64,000 bases of DNA, taken from assembly GCA_024707075.1 (NCBI GenBank), contig JANQAK010000001.1:62001-126000 (forward strand), read 5' to 3'. The stretch comes from Afipia sp. (GTDB lineage: Bacteria; Pseudomonadota; Alphaproteobacteria; Rhizobiales; Xanthobacteraceae). The translations under genes and the position numbers were made by a program. Below the pieces are notes generated by a model. It did no database searches, had not been told where the DNA came from, and saw only the letters and a list, made by a program, of their open reading frames with translations. Shown here piece after piece: positions 17,299 through 26,696 of the stretch (its first letter is position 1; every line of letters starts with the position of its first letter).

Positions 17299-17722
17299 TC
17301 TAAGTTGTCAGAGCTACTTGCGAATGACTATCAAATACTTGTTGCGAATAACTTGCAACAAGATTCTTGCGAAATGGATAGCAACGAGCTCAGGCATGTA
17401 CCCGGCTACCGGAAGCCGCGCGTAGCGTCGGCTCGTCCGAAACTAGTAGTCGTCAACGGCCTGGGAATGTTGGTTCTAAGCGGCACGGAGAGCGTCTCAA
17501 AATCTGAGACGTCTATACCGGTCCCTTTATCGGAGGCTGAAGGGCTTTTAGAGAAAGACACAAGGGGCAACATATCGCAGTTAACCTCGCCAACCCAGCG
17601 ATGGGTCATCGATATGAATGAATGTTCAAGGGCTTATCGCAAATTTAATCTGGAGAGCTGGAACGGATATCTCCCATCGTAATTATTGCTCCACATGACA
17701 TGTATTTGGAGTCAGGAAAGAA
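17299..17722. other. Intergenic stretch between the porin and the second His-rich gene
   Basis: This 424-bp region is AT-richer than its surroundings and must contain the divergent promoters of the porin and of the secreted protein. A plus-strand frame from the ATG at 17374 to 17682 could encode 102 residues, beginning MDSNELRHVPGYRKPR, with no recognised domain and no clear ribosome site. It is listed separately at low confidence. No RNA gene or strong hairpin was recognised. Confidence 0.5.
17374..17682 (+). CDS. Possible small hypothetical protein
   Basis: An open frame of 102 residues starting MDSNELRHVPGYRKPRV. It has a short hydrophobic segment (KLVVVNGLGMLVLSG) and ends in RKFNLESWNGYLPS. 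No family is recognised, codon use is not obviously of the coding type, and no good Shine-Dalgarno sequence precedes the ATG. It may be a chance frame in an AT-rich intergenic region. Confidence 0.25.
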   Translation: MDSNELRHVPGYRKPRVASARPKLVVVNGLGMLVLSGTESVSKSETSIPVPLSEAEGLLEKDTRGNISQLTSPTQRWVIDMNECSRAYRKFNLESWNGYLPS

Positions 17723-18061
17723 ATGAAAAAACTAGCTATCGCGTTTGCCGTCGGTGCAGCGGCGCTCCTCGGCGGTTCCGCCGCCAATGCAGCAGACAAC
17801 TCGGTGAAGGCGCAGGCTGCGACCCACACTGCGCAAATTAATGAGTTCAGTTCGCAGCATCGGCGTCATCGTCATCACTCACGCCACAGACACGTTCGCC
17901 CTTACGGTGGGGGCTACGGCTACTATGCTCCGCAGGCTTACTATGCCCCACAGCCATATTATTATGGCGGTGGACCGAGCATCGGATTTGGTTTCGGAGG
18001 CGGACATTTTGGCGGACACCATGGTGGTCATCACGGCGGACACCACTGGGGCCACCACTGA
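17723..18061 (+). CDS. Secreted His/Gly/Tyr-rich protein, paralogue of the one at 13.95 kb
   Basis: A 112-residue protein with a signal peptide (MKKLAIAFAVGAAALLGGSA, cleavage near ANAADN), a His/Arg-rich block (HRRHRHHSRHRHVRPYGG), a tyrosine/proline segment (YYAPQAYYAPQPYYYGGG) and a tail of HFGGHHGGHHGG-type units. An AGGAAAG ribosome site precedes the ATG, and a strong intrinsic terminator follows. The order of segments matches the protein at 13954-14325. Low-complexity composition suggests metal binding or a cell-surface role, but no function is established. Confidence 0.75.
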   Translation: MKKLAIAFAVGAAALLGGSAANAADNSVKAQAATHTAQINEFSSQHRRHRHHSRHRHVRPYGGGYGYYAPQAYYAPQPYYYGGGPSIGFGFGGGHFGGHHGGHHGGHHWGHH

Positions 18062-18074
18062 AAACTGGAGAAGC

Positions 18075-18101
18075 AAAAAGCCCGCGAAGTGCGGGCTTTT
18101 T
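18075..18101 (+). terminator. Rho-independent terminator after the His-rich gene
   Basis: A perfect inverted repeat pairs AAAAAGCCCGC with GCGGGCTTTTT around a five-base GAAGT loop, ending in a T-run. It begins 14 bases after the stop codon of the secreted protein. The A-run on the other side would allow function in both directions. Confidence 0.9.
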
Positions 18102-18238
18102 AGTGTAGGTTTCATCCCCTAAGACACTTATCCATCATTACGCGAATATCGCCGGTTGTGGAACTCACAGCTTGCCGAAAACAATTTGACTCCGGAACGC
18201 GATGCTCACCTACATAGATGAATCTGTGGGAGGTCAAA

Positions 18239-18916
18239 ATGACGATCCAGATAAACCTTAGCGAGAGCAAATCATACCTGTTTTCAGTCGCCGAAGCGAT
18301 CGCCGCGTTCGTCGATGAGGCGAAATTTCAACCCAACGATCAAGCCAGAATAATATGTGCGGGCTTGCCACTGCCCTCGCAGGACATCGTGACGTTAACT
18401 GGAATCCATTTCGAACGGCAAGATAACCACGCGTTTACAGCATGGTTGCGCAGTTCAAAGACAAGTCAGGCGAGACACGAAGACCAGGCAATCGAATTCG
18501 AAACCGTAGTCTTGGACAACGCCACTGTCGACATCGCCGGAAACGTTACCCGAACCGACGGCAAGATTGTCCGCGCGGTTCAGGTTATTCCGGCAAAGCT
18601 TCCTTACGTTATCACCGACCTCGATTGGCGGATCGTCCATCAGACGATTTCATCGGCTAATGCGGAGGACCGGTGTTACGCTCGGCCGGCCGGTTCTGAA
18701 GGAACTGATTTCATTGCAACTGCGCGCGAATTAAACCTGCTGAATTACAGCGCTCTTATGAGCCTAGAGAATGTTCCGTACCTCAAGGTAATACAGCGCG
18801 ATCTGCTCAAGCATAATCCGAACAGCAAAGTTGTATCGGAGCAAAAGATCTCCGACACCTTGAGCAAGTTTGGAATTCGTCACAAAAGGAAGCGCCCCCG
18901 CCGTGCCACAATTTGA
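18239..18916 (+). CDS. Hypothetical protein at the start of the mobile-element region
   Basis: Not recognised. A 225-residue soluble protein beginning MTIQINLSESKSYLFSVAE. The ATG at 18239 is chosen because GGGAGG lies seven bases upstream; an upstream in-frame ATG has no such site. The C-terminal part is basic and ends in a run of Lys/Arg (FGIRHKRKRPRR), and the helix before it (VSEQKISDTLSKFGI) could be a DNA-binding segment. It lies upstream of a ParB-methyltransferase and terminase on the same strand, so it may belong to the same mobile element; that is inference from position. Confidence 0.55.
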   Translation: MTIQINLSESKSYLFSVAEAIAAFVDEAKFQPNDQARIICAGLPLPSQDIVTLTGIHFERQDNHAFTAWLRSSKTSQARHEDQAIEFETVVLDNATVDIAGNVTRTDGKIVRAVQVIPAKLPYVITDLDWRIVHQTISSANAEDRCYARPAGSEGTDFIATARELNLLNYSALMSLENVPYLKVIQRDLLKHNPNSKVVSEQKISDTLSKFGIRHKRKRPRRATI

Positions 18917-18984
18917 GTTTGATAACCGTGGCTGACCGCCGACGACGCCCGTGACATCATAAGCTTCCCCAACGGAGGCAAATA

Positions 18985-19188
18985 ATGTCAACGATTTTTG
19001 TCACAATTTCCAAGCGTGCCATCGAGGATATGAAACGTCGGGTGCGTGAAGCGGCCGGCCGCGGATCAATGGAAGGAATCGTTGACGGTCCGTGCCGGTT
19101 GAGCGTGTTGAAGCTCTTTTTGGCCAAACCAAAAGTCAACAGGCGAGCACGCCGCCGCCCTACAGACAGCCTTCGAAAACCATCCTAA
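18985..19188 (+). CDS. Possible small basic protein
   Basis: A 67-residue frame preceded by a good GGAGG ribosome site six bases before the ATG. It starts MSTIFVTISKRAIEDMKRRV and is rich in Arg and Lys towards the end (KVNRRARRRPTDSLRKP). No family is recognised. The ribosome site and the position between two forward genes of the element are the only support. Confidence 0.35.
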   Translation: MSTIFVTISKRAIEDMKRRVREAAGRGSMEGIVDGPCRLSVLKLFLAKPKVNRRARRRPTDSLRKPS

Positions 19189-19282
19189 ACTTTTTGCCAC
19201 AATCTCACTTTGATCTCAGTTGATGCGTTCAGCAAAAAAATGATGGATGTAAGAGCTCCCTTCGAAAGAAACGGAGCTCATT

Positions 19283-20611
19283 GTGACCCACGACCGCGTC
19301 GTCATGACGCTTGTACGCTCATTGCGAGCGCCCAAACGTAAGACAAGAACACACTCTAAGAAACAAATTCGGCAGATCGTAAACTTGGTCCTCTGTTACG
19401 GATGGACCTATCCGATCCTGATTGACGAAGACGGCGTCATCCTTTGCGGCTATGGCCGCTATCTCGCCGCACTCGAGCTCGGCCTGAAGGAAGTGCCGAC
19501 AATAATCATGTCGGGCCTAAGCGACGCCAAGAAGCGCCTCCTCACTATAGCGGACAACAAAATCCCAACGAACGCCGGATGGGATTATCCCGTTCTCGCA
19601 GCGGAGCTTGGCGAACTCGCGATTCTGCTTCCCGAATGTCAGCTCAATATCGAACTCTCCGGCTTTGAGGCTGCTGAGATCGATAGCCTGATGAGCGATC
19701 ACCTCGATTCTGAGCGCGAACCTGGCGATATTGTACCAGAGGTAGAAATGAAGGCCGTCAGTCAACTTGGCGATTTATGGACGTTGTCCAAACATCGTCT
19801 CTTGTGCGGGGATTCCAGAGAACCCGGGCATGTTAAAAAGCTGATGGGCACCGCCCGCGCCGCCATGGTGTTTACTGATCCACCCTTCAACGTCCGGATT
19901 AGCTCGATTCAAGGGCGCGGCAAGATCAAGCACCGTGAGTTCGCCGTTGCCTCTGGCGAGATGACTCGCGCTCAGTTCATCGAATTCCTGACGCAGTGGA
20001 TGCTTTTGGCCGCCCGGTTTACCGAAGATGGCGCAATCGTCTTCTGCTGCATGGACTGGAAACATCTTGGCGAATGCCTTGCTGCTGGAGAACAGGCGTT
20101 CACTTCGTTGAAGAACATTATCGCCTGGGTCAAGTCCAATGCCGGGCAAGGCAGCTTTTATCGATCTCAGCACGAGTTAATTCTTGTTTTCAAGAACGGA
20201 GACGCACCCCACCAGAACAACATTGAGCTCGGCCGCTATGGTCGATCTCGGTCGAACGTCTGGCAGTACGCCGGCGTCAATTCGTTCCGCAAAGACCGCC
20301 TCGCAGAACTGACCGTCCATCCCACGGTAAAACCAGTCGCCATGGTTGCGGATGCAATGCGGGACTGTTCGCGTCGCGGAGACATCGTGCTCGACCCGTT
20401 CCTGGGATCTGGCACGACCATTCTCGCCGCGGAGAAGGTTGGTCGGCGCGGCTATGGGATCGAAATCGACCCACTCTATGTCGATGTCGCCATCCGACGT
20501 TGGCAGGAATTCACCAAGCGCGATGCGGTTCTCGTGGCCACCGGCCAGACCTTCGACGAGGTGGCCGCCGAGCGCTCCGCCTCCCCTGCCCTCAAACGCG
20601 TCAGGATCTAA
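19283..20611 (+). CDS. ParB/sulfiredoxin-like domain fused to a DNA (adenine or N4-cytosine) methyltransferase
   Basis: A 442-residue two-part protein. Residues about 10-130 form a ParB/Srx-like domain (GWTYPILIDEDGVILCGYGRYLAALELGLKEVPTI), and residues about 150-430 a methyltransferase. The catalytic motif DPPF (about residue 199) precedes the SAM-binding FxGxG-type motif (LDPFLGSGTTILAA, about 370), the order of beta-class enzymes. HPTVKPVAMV is the conserved block before motif I. Such ParB-methyltransferases are typical of prophages and integrated elements and usually have no restriction partner; none is adjacent here. The GTG start at 19283 follows GGAG by seven bases. It is followed directly by a DUF5681 gene and the terminase. 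Confidence 0.88.
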   Translation: MTHDRVVMTLVRSLRAPKRKTRTHSKKQIRQIVNLVLCYGWTYPILIDEDGVILCGYGRYLAALELGLKEVPTIIMSGLSDAKKRLLTIADNKIPTNAGWDYPVLAAELGELAILLPECQLNIELSGFEAAEIDSLMSDHLDSEREPGDIVPEVEMKAVSQLGDLWTLSKHRLLCGDSREPGHVKKLMGTARAAMVFTDPPFNVRISSIQGRGKIKHREFAVASGEMTRAQFIEFLTQWMLLAARFTEDGAIVFCCMDWKHLGECLAAGEQAFTSLKNIIAWVKSNAGQGSFYRSQHELILVFKNGDAPHQNNIELGRYGRSRSNVWQYAGVNSFRKDRLAELTVHPTVKPVAMVADAMRDCSRRGDIVLDPFLGSGTTILAAEKVGRRGYGIEIDPLYVDVAIRRWQEFTKRDAVLVATGQTFDEVAAERSASPALKRVRI

Positions 20612-20615
20612 CACA

Positions 20616-21038
20616 ATGGCATCGATCCCAAAAATTGAACGTGTCTTCCGGAAGCGGGTGCGGCTGAAGCCGAGCGACGAAGATGTCGGTTACGGCAAGC
20701 CGCCAAAGGCAAATCAATTCAAGCCCGGAAAAAGCGGCAATCCAAAAGGCCGACCCAAGGGCGCCAAAAGTGAGGCCACCATGCTGGTAGAGCTATTGAA
20801 TCGCAAAATCGAAATCCGCCAGAACGGCAAGGTTCGCAAGATCACCATCTTGGAAGGAATCCTGCATAAGCTCGCAGAGGATTCACTCAAGGGCAACACC
20901 AAGAGCGCTGCGTTCGTGTTGAATCGTTTGGCTGCAATTGCATCGACAGACAGCACAGAGACTGAGGTCAATCCGGACGACAAGGCGGTGCTCCATGCTT
21001 ACCTAAGCAAGTTCCGATCGAATCCCGATAAGGAGTGA
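20616..21038 (+). CDS. DUF5681-domain protein preceding the terminase
   Basis: A 140-residue protein whose middle carries the DUF5681 signature FKPGKSGNPKGRPKGAKSEA (about residues 34-53), a basic glycine-rich segment. A helical part follows (MLVELLNRKIEIRQNGKVRKITILEGILHKLAED). Proteins of this kind frequently lie just upstream of terminase large subunits, so a small-terminase-like or DNA-binding role is plausible but not shown. The ATG lies four bases after the methyltransferase stop, and its own stop overlaps the terminase GTG, suggesting one transcript. Confidence 0.8.
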   Translation: MASIPKIERVFRKRVRLKPSDEDVGYGKPPKANQFKPGKSGNPKGRPKGAKSEATMLVELLNRKIEIRQNGKVRKITILEGILHKLAEDSLKGNTKSAAFVLNRLAAIASTDSTETEVNPDDKAVLHAYLSKFRSNPDKE

Positions 21039-22438
21039 ACGCTGTGAAGGATCAAGATCTGCTGTACTCCATCCTACGCAACGATTTCGAGAGCTTCCTG
21101 CATCGCTGCTTTCTCATGCTCAATCCGGGTGCTGCGTACCTCCCGAATTGGCACATCAAGGCGATCTCGCACCAGCTTCAGCTCATTCGAGAGGGCAAGG
21201 TCAACCGTCTAATTTTTAACATGCCGCCGCGATACTTAAAGTCGCTCACGGTGTCGGTGATATTGCCGGCATTCTTACTGGGCCATGAACCTCAATTGAG
21301 GATCTTTGGCGTGAGCTACAGCAATGACCTCTCGGCCAAACACGCAGCCGACTTCCGGGCGATTGTTCAGTCCAGTTGGTATCGAAAAACCTTTCCGAAG
21401 ATGCGGGTCGATCGGATTGCGGATTCCGACGTCTTGACCACCAAACGCGGCTTCCGCCGATCGACCTCCGTCTCGGCAACGCTGACGGGTCTCGGCGGCG
21501 ACATCATCATTCTAGATGACCCCCAGAAGCCAGTGGATGCGCAATCAGACACGCTGCGCAATTCCCTGAACCAGTGGTTTACCAATACTCTCCTTTCGCG
21601 GCTCGACAACAAAGCGACGGGCGTCATCATCCTAGTCATGCAGCGGGTTCATCTTCACGACCTGACGGGATTTCTGGTCGATAATTCCAAGGACTGGACC
21701 GTCCTCAGCTTGCCGGCCATTGCCGAAGTCGATGAGAAGGTCGCAATTGGTGATGGCGAGTTCCACACGAGGCGCGCGGGCGAGCCCCTTCATCCTCAGT
21801 ACGAGACGCTTGCAACACTACAAAAGCTTCGCACCGAAATGGGTTCCGGAATCTTCGGCGCCCAGTATCAGCAATCTCCTGTTCCTGACGGCGGCGGGAT
21901 GATCAAACGTGATTGGCTGCGCTACTACGATCAATTGCCGGAACGCAGCTACCGCACCAAGGTGATTCAATCGTGGGACACGGCCGCCAAGGTCGGTAGC
22001 CAGAACGACTGGTCAGTCTGCACGACATGGTTGTTGGTAGATAAACACTTCTATCTGATGGACGTCACAAGGGGACGTTATGAGTATCCCCAGCTACGCG
22101 CCACTGCGATTGCGCTCGCGCAGCGATACGACCCACTCAAAATACTGGTCGAGGATGCATCGACGGGTATTGCTCTGGCTCAGGAGCTTAAGCAAAGCGG
22201 TATCTACACCGTCATGCCCGTGCCCATCGAGCGTGATAAACAAGGCCGCCTGTTCGTGCATCAAGCCAAGTTTGAAGGTGGTCTCGTGCTGTTCCCGAAG
22301 AAAGCGCTCTTTCTGGCACAACTCGAAGCCGAGCTTTTGACCTTCCCGCAGGGCAAACACGATGATCAGGTCGATAGCCTCAGCCAAGCTCTCTCGTACA
22401 AGGGCGGCTATGATACAACGCTATCTTGGGTGGGGTAA
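21035..22438 (+). CDS. Phage terminase large subunit
   Basis: A 467-residue two-domain packaging motor. The ATPase domain has a divergent Walker A (NMPPRYLKS, about residue 62) and Walker B (IIILDDP, about residue 159). The C-terminal RNase H-like nuclease has its first acidic residue in QSWDTAAK (about 311) and the last in HDDQVDSLSQAL (about 446). It would cut and package phage DNA into procapsids. The GTG start overlaps the previous stop (GTGA). No portal, capsid, tail or lysis genes follow, so this appears to be the surviving packaging module of a degraded prophage or part of a satellite-like element. Confidence 0.9.
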   Translation: MNAVKDQDLLYSILRNDFESFLHRCFLMLNPGAAYLPNWHIKAISHQLQLIREGKVNRLIFNMPPRYLKSLTVSVILPAFLLGHEPQLRIFGVSYSNDLSAKHAADFRAIVQSSWYRKTFPKMRVDRIADSDVLTTKRGFRRSTSVSATLTGLGGDIIILDDPQKPVDAQSDTLRNSLNQWFTNTLLSRLDNKATGVIILVMQRVHLHDLTGFLVDNSKDWTVLSLPAIAEVDEKVAIGDGEFHTRRAGEPLHPQYETLATLQKLRTEMGSGIFGAQYQQSPVPDGGGMIKRDWLRYYDQLPERSYRTKVIQSWDTAAKVGSQNDWSVCTTWLLVDKHFYLMDVTRGRYEYPQLRATAIALAQRYDPLKILVEDASTGIALAQELKQSGIYTVMPVPIERDKQGRLFVHQAKFEGGLVLFPKKALFLAQLEAELLTFPQGKHDDQVDSLSQALSYKGGYDTTLSWVG

Positions 22439-22585
22439 ATGCGCGATCAAATGGTCGATATGCGCATCAACGCGACGTTCGATGTCGCATCAAGCTGAAT
22501 AGCGCTCGACAGTCCGCCTTCTAGGAAGGCGCAGATCGATACGACATCGCTCGCTCGTAGGGAGAGGAAGGGCGAGATTGCGCGA

Positions 22586-23155
22586 CTAGAGCTTGCGGAT
22601 CGATGAGAAACGCATGGTGAAGACCGGGCTCTTCATCGATCCAGCGATAGTCACGCTTTGCTCTCCCACGCAGTCGAGGTTCGACGGAAAGAACCCGCCC
22701 GAGAACCTCACGGTGTCGCCACGCTTCATTGCGGCGAGAGACTTGAAAAACTGGGTATCTGGGTCAATCAGGGTCTTATCAGAATAGTCCGATATGGCGT
22801 TATTCCAGGTTGAAACTTGCAAGCCGGGCGCAAGTTCAACCGTAATCACGCCTTTGCCATCGCCGTTGGTGGAGAGGTAGGCGACCTTTCCAATCCATCC
22901 GGATGCGCTCTGACCTTGAAGGGCGCTACAGATCGCTTGCTGCCTGGCATTGCGCATCCCGCCTGCCGCCAATTCGTTGGGGGCCGACGTAAATTTGGAT
23001 CGTGCTTGCGCAATTGCGGCTATGAAGCGAGCCTGATCGGATGGCAGTGGCACGCTCGGAGCCGGTGGAGCCGCACTCCGACCGCCGCCGACCAAGGCTC
23101 CGACGACGATAAATCCAAGTGCGCAGCCCAAGGCCGCCTTGATCACAATATTCAT
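22586..23155 (-). CDS. Membrane-anchored hypothetical protein
   Basis: A 189-residue protein with one N-terminal hydrophobic helix (MNIVIKAALGCALGFIVVGAL), a proline-rich linker (SAAPPAPSVPLPS) and a soluble domain (residues about 65-185) with predicted beta structure (GWIGKVAYLSTNGDGKGVITVELAPG). The internal motif DTVRFSGGFFPSNLDCVGEQSVT recalls OB-fold-like periplasmic proteins, but no family is claimed. It is on the minus strand, opposite to the surrounding element genes, with its promoter facing the XRE gene. Confidence 0.6.
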   Translation of the reverse strand: MNIVIKAALGCALGFIVVGALVGGGRSAAPPAPSVPLPSDQARFIAAIAQARSKFTSAPNELAAGGMRNARQQAICSALQGQSASGWIGKVAYLSTNGDGKGVITVELAPGLQVSTWNNAISDYSDKTLIDPDTQFFKSLAAMKRGDTVRFSGGFFPSNLDCVGEQSVTIAGSMKSPVFTMRFSSIRKL

Positions 23156-23294
23156 GGATTACTCCCAGCTATTGCTCGTGTGCCCCTTCGCCGCATCTCA
23201 AAGGTTCGGCGTGGGTGGTCAGCACGTCGCTTCCCACGGGACAGAAGTCCACGACACCCTCGGCCGTCTGCGCCACTATCGCCAACCTCAGTTA

Positions 23295-23340
23295 ATATAA
23301 TCCTATTTTGGGATAATCCGTTTTCAGGATCAGATTATTC
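23295..23340. promoter_or_regulatory. Possible operator region upstream of the XRE regulator
   Basis: Just upstream of the XRE gene are repeated half-sites of the type TAATCC / GGATAA: one at about 23297-23303, one in GGGATAATCC at about 23310-23319 and one in AGGATCAGATTA at about 23326-23337. They alternate in orientation and are AT-rich. Autoregulation by the downstream XRE protein is a reasonable guess, but the symmetry is imperfect. Confidence 0.3.
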
Positions 23341-23367
23341 GCCGCCGATTCACGGCCTTGGCGGCAT

Positions 23368-23643
23368 ATGCAAAAGACCCTCAAATCCGCGGATTACGCC
23401 CGGTTAATCGACCTGCTTGTCGCAGTGCGGAAATCTGCGGACGTTCGCCAGCAGGCCTTGGCCAAGAAACTTGGCCGCCCTCAATCCTTTGTCGCGAAAT
23501 ATGAGAACGGCGAGCGCCGTCTCGATATCATCGAGTTCACGGCCATTGCGCGCGCTCTTGGCGCCGACCCTGTGAAGCTGTTTAAGGACTACATTGGCGG
23601 AAAAGGCTTCCCCAAGGCCGCCACAAAGCGTCCGACCAAGTAA
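23368..23643 (+). CDS. XRE-family helix-turn-helix regulator
   Basis: A 91-residue protein made almost entirely of a Cro/CI-type HTH domain: LIDLLVAVRKSADVRQQALAKKLGRPQSFVAKYENGERRLDIIEFTAIARALG, given here by position as residues about 10-68, with the recognition helix around RPQSFVAKYE. The short basic tail (KAATKRPTK) may contact DNA. It would repress or activate genes of the element. It opens the forward-strand series that ends in the serine recombinase and has no sensor domain. Confidence 0.88.
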   Translation: MQKTLKSADYARLIDLLVAVRKSADVRQQALAKKLGRPQSFVAKYENGERRLDIIEFTAIARALGADPVKLFKDYIGGKGFPKAATKRPTK

Positions 23644-23780
23644 GGCCGTACAGCTTAGGCTTCTTGTCGGATCATTTTGTGATCCGGACCGGCTGATAAG
23701 AGCCACGAGATTGCTGCGTTTCTGCTCGACTTCCCCGCCACGTGGAGCGTCACTGTCGCCGTAAAACCGGAGGCAAGTTG

Positions 23781-24002
23781 ATGGACCGCAAAATTACAGA
23801 ACAGGCAATCGGGCTGATCCTCACCGAGATCGGCATTCGCCTTGGCGAGGCCGCGCGCATCGCCAAGGCCGCGGAGGCCTGCGCGCTCGCTGGTAGTGTC
23901 AGTGAGGGCGTCAGAGTCTCGATGGATCTGGAACAGATATTCTATGAGACCGGCCGTTTGCAGGATGCGGCCTCGCTGCTGAACAGGCTCTCGACCAGCT
24001 AA
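23781..24002 (+). CDS. Small hypothetical protein of the recombinase cassette
   Basis: A 73-residue, mostly helical protein beginning MDRKITEQAIGLILTEIGIR and ending in LQDAASLLNRLSTS. The ATG at 23781 follows GGAGG by about eight bases; an upstream in-frame ATG at 23742 was not used. No family is recognised. It lies between the XRE gene and the DUF3489 gene on the same strand. Alanine-rich helices (RLGEAARIAKAAEACALAG) suggest a compact helical bundle. Confidence 0.55.
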   Translation: MDRKITEQAIGLILTEIGIRLGEAARIAKAAEACALAGSVSEGVRVSMDLEQIFYETGRLQDAASLLNRLSTS

Positions 24003-24097
24003 GAATCTCTCTCCAACCGAAAGGTTCTCTGCCCGTCGGCGACCGACGGGCTTGCGGCAGTGGCGGCACATGATGCCGTTGAAGCAGGAGAACCAAG

Positions 24098-24451
24098 ATG
24101 GCCACCAGCAATCGCAAGCCCCCACGCAGGATAGGGCGTAAATCCACACCACCAGCAAAGCGACCGACGAAACCGGCCTCGAAGGCTCAGCCGCCTGTCG
24201 CGCCGAAGAAGCCGGTCATGCTGAAAACGCAGAACGTGGCCGTGTCCAAGCAGGACAAGGTTCTCGATATGCTGCGCGCTCCGTCCGGCACCACCATCGC
24301 CGCCATCATGAAGGCAACCGACTGGCAGCAACATTCGGTGCGCGGCTTCTTCGCTGGAACCGTGCGCAAAAAGCTGAAGCTGAATCTGACCTCGGTGAAG
24401 ACCGATGGCCAGCGCGTGTACCGGATCGCGAAACCGGCCACCGCGAAATGA
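24098..24451 (+). CDS. DUF3489-domain protein
   Basis: A 117-residue protein. The first 45 residues are basic and Pro/Lys-rich (KSTPPAKRPTKPASKAQPP). The rest is the DUF3489 domain, a winged-helix-like fold: SKQDKVLDMLRAPSGTTIAAIMKATDWQQHSVRGFFAGTVRKKL, spanning about residues 50-95, followed by KTDGQRVYRIAK. The HSVRGFFAG block is characteristic. DUF3489 proteins are usually encoded next to DUF2924 proteins and large serine recombinases in alphaproteobacteria, as here. A role as a DNA-binding accessory factor is plausible but unproven. Its stop overlaps the next ATG (ATGA). Confidence 0.85.
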   Translation: MATSNRKPPRRIGRKSTPPAKRPTKPASKAQPPVAPKKPVMLKTQNVAVSKQDKVLDMLRAPSGTTIAAIMKATDWQQHSVRGFFAGTVRKKLKLNLTSVKTDGQRVYRIAKPATAK

Positions 24452-24925
24452 TCCGAGCCTCCTCACCCATGAAGTCAGCTGATCCCGCGGTGGAAGCCGA
24501 ACTGGATCGGCTGGCAACAGCTCCTATCGTCGAACTGCGCAAACGTTACCGGGAAGTACTGCGAACGGATGCGCCAAAAGCTTTCGGACCAGATCTGCTG
24601 CGCCGGAGCATTGCCCATCGGATACAGGAAAAGGCCTATGGCGGGTTGTCCGGTTCGACCAAGCGCCTGCTCGACCAGCTTGTGAAAGCCATGGCGTCGA
24701 AACCCAATGGAAAGCTTGAATTGCCGCGCCGGATCAAGCCCGGCTCGGAACTGGTCCGGACATGGAAAGGGAAAACCTACCGCGTCGTGGTTCGCCCTGA
24801 CGGGTTTGCCTATGACGGCAAGACCTATGCGGGTCTTTCCGAGATCGCGTCCCTGATTGCTGGCACCAACTGGAATGGGCCGCGGTTCTTCGGGCTGCGG
24901 TCAAAACCAGAGAAGGCCGCGCCCA

Positions 24926-24936
<11 letters not shown>
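24448..24936 (+). CDS. DUF2924-domain protein
   Basis: A 162-residue protein matching DUF2924: PIVELRKRYREVLRTDAPKAFGPDLLRRSIAHRIQEKAYGGL at about residues 28-69, then LVRTWKGKTYRVVVRPDGFAYDGKTYAGLSEIASLIAGT and the closing NGPRFFGLR. This second half resembles the short DNA-contacting repeats found at the end of recombinase-associated proteins. It overlaps both neighbours, the DUF3489 gene by four bases and the recombinase gene by eleven, so the three are co-translated. Function is unknown; involvement in site choice or directionality of recombination is inference. Confidence 0.85.
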
Positions 24937-26461
<1,525 letters not shown>

Positions 26462-26696
26462 TCAGGCCTTTAACTCTCAGCGTTTCATGACCGGAACGAC
26501 ACGTGCCAAACCGCTTCATATTTAAGACAGCATCAATCAACGCGCACGATAAACTCGTTGTCGCGCCCCTCGTCGAGGGCAAGCTGTCGCGACAGGTACT
26601 GTAGAGACTGCACATGCCCCTGCACTTTCGACATTGAAAGGGCAGTTGGCAAAGTGCGTTTTCGCCGGATTTCGCCGGGTGAAGGCATCCGCGGAG

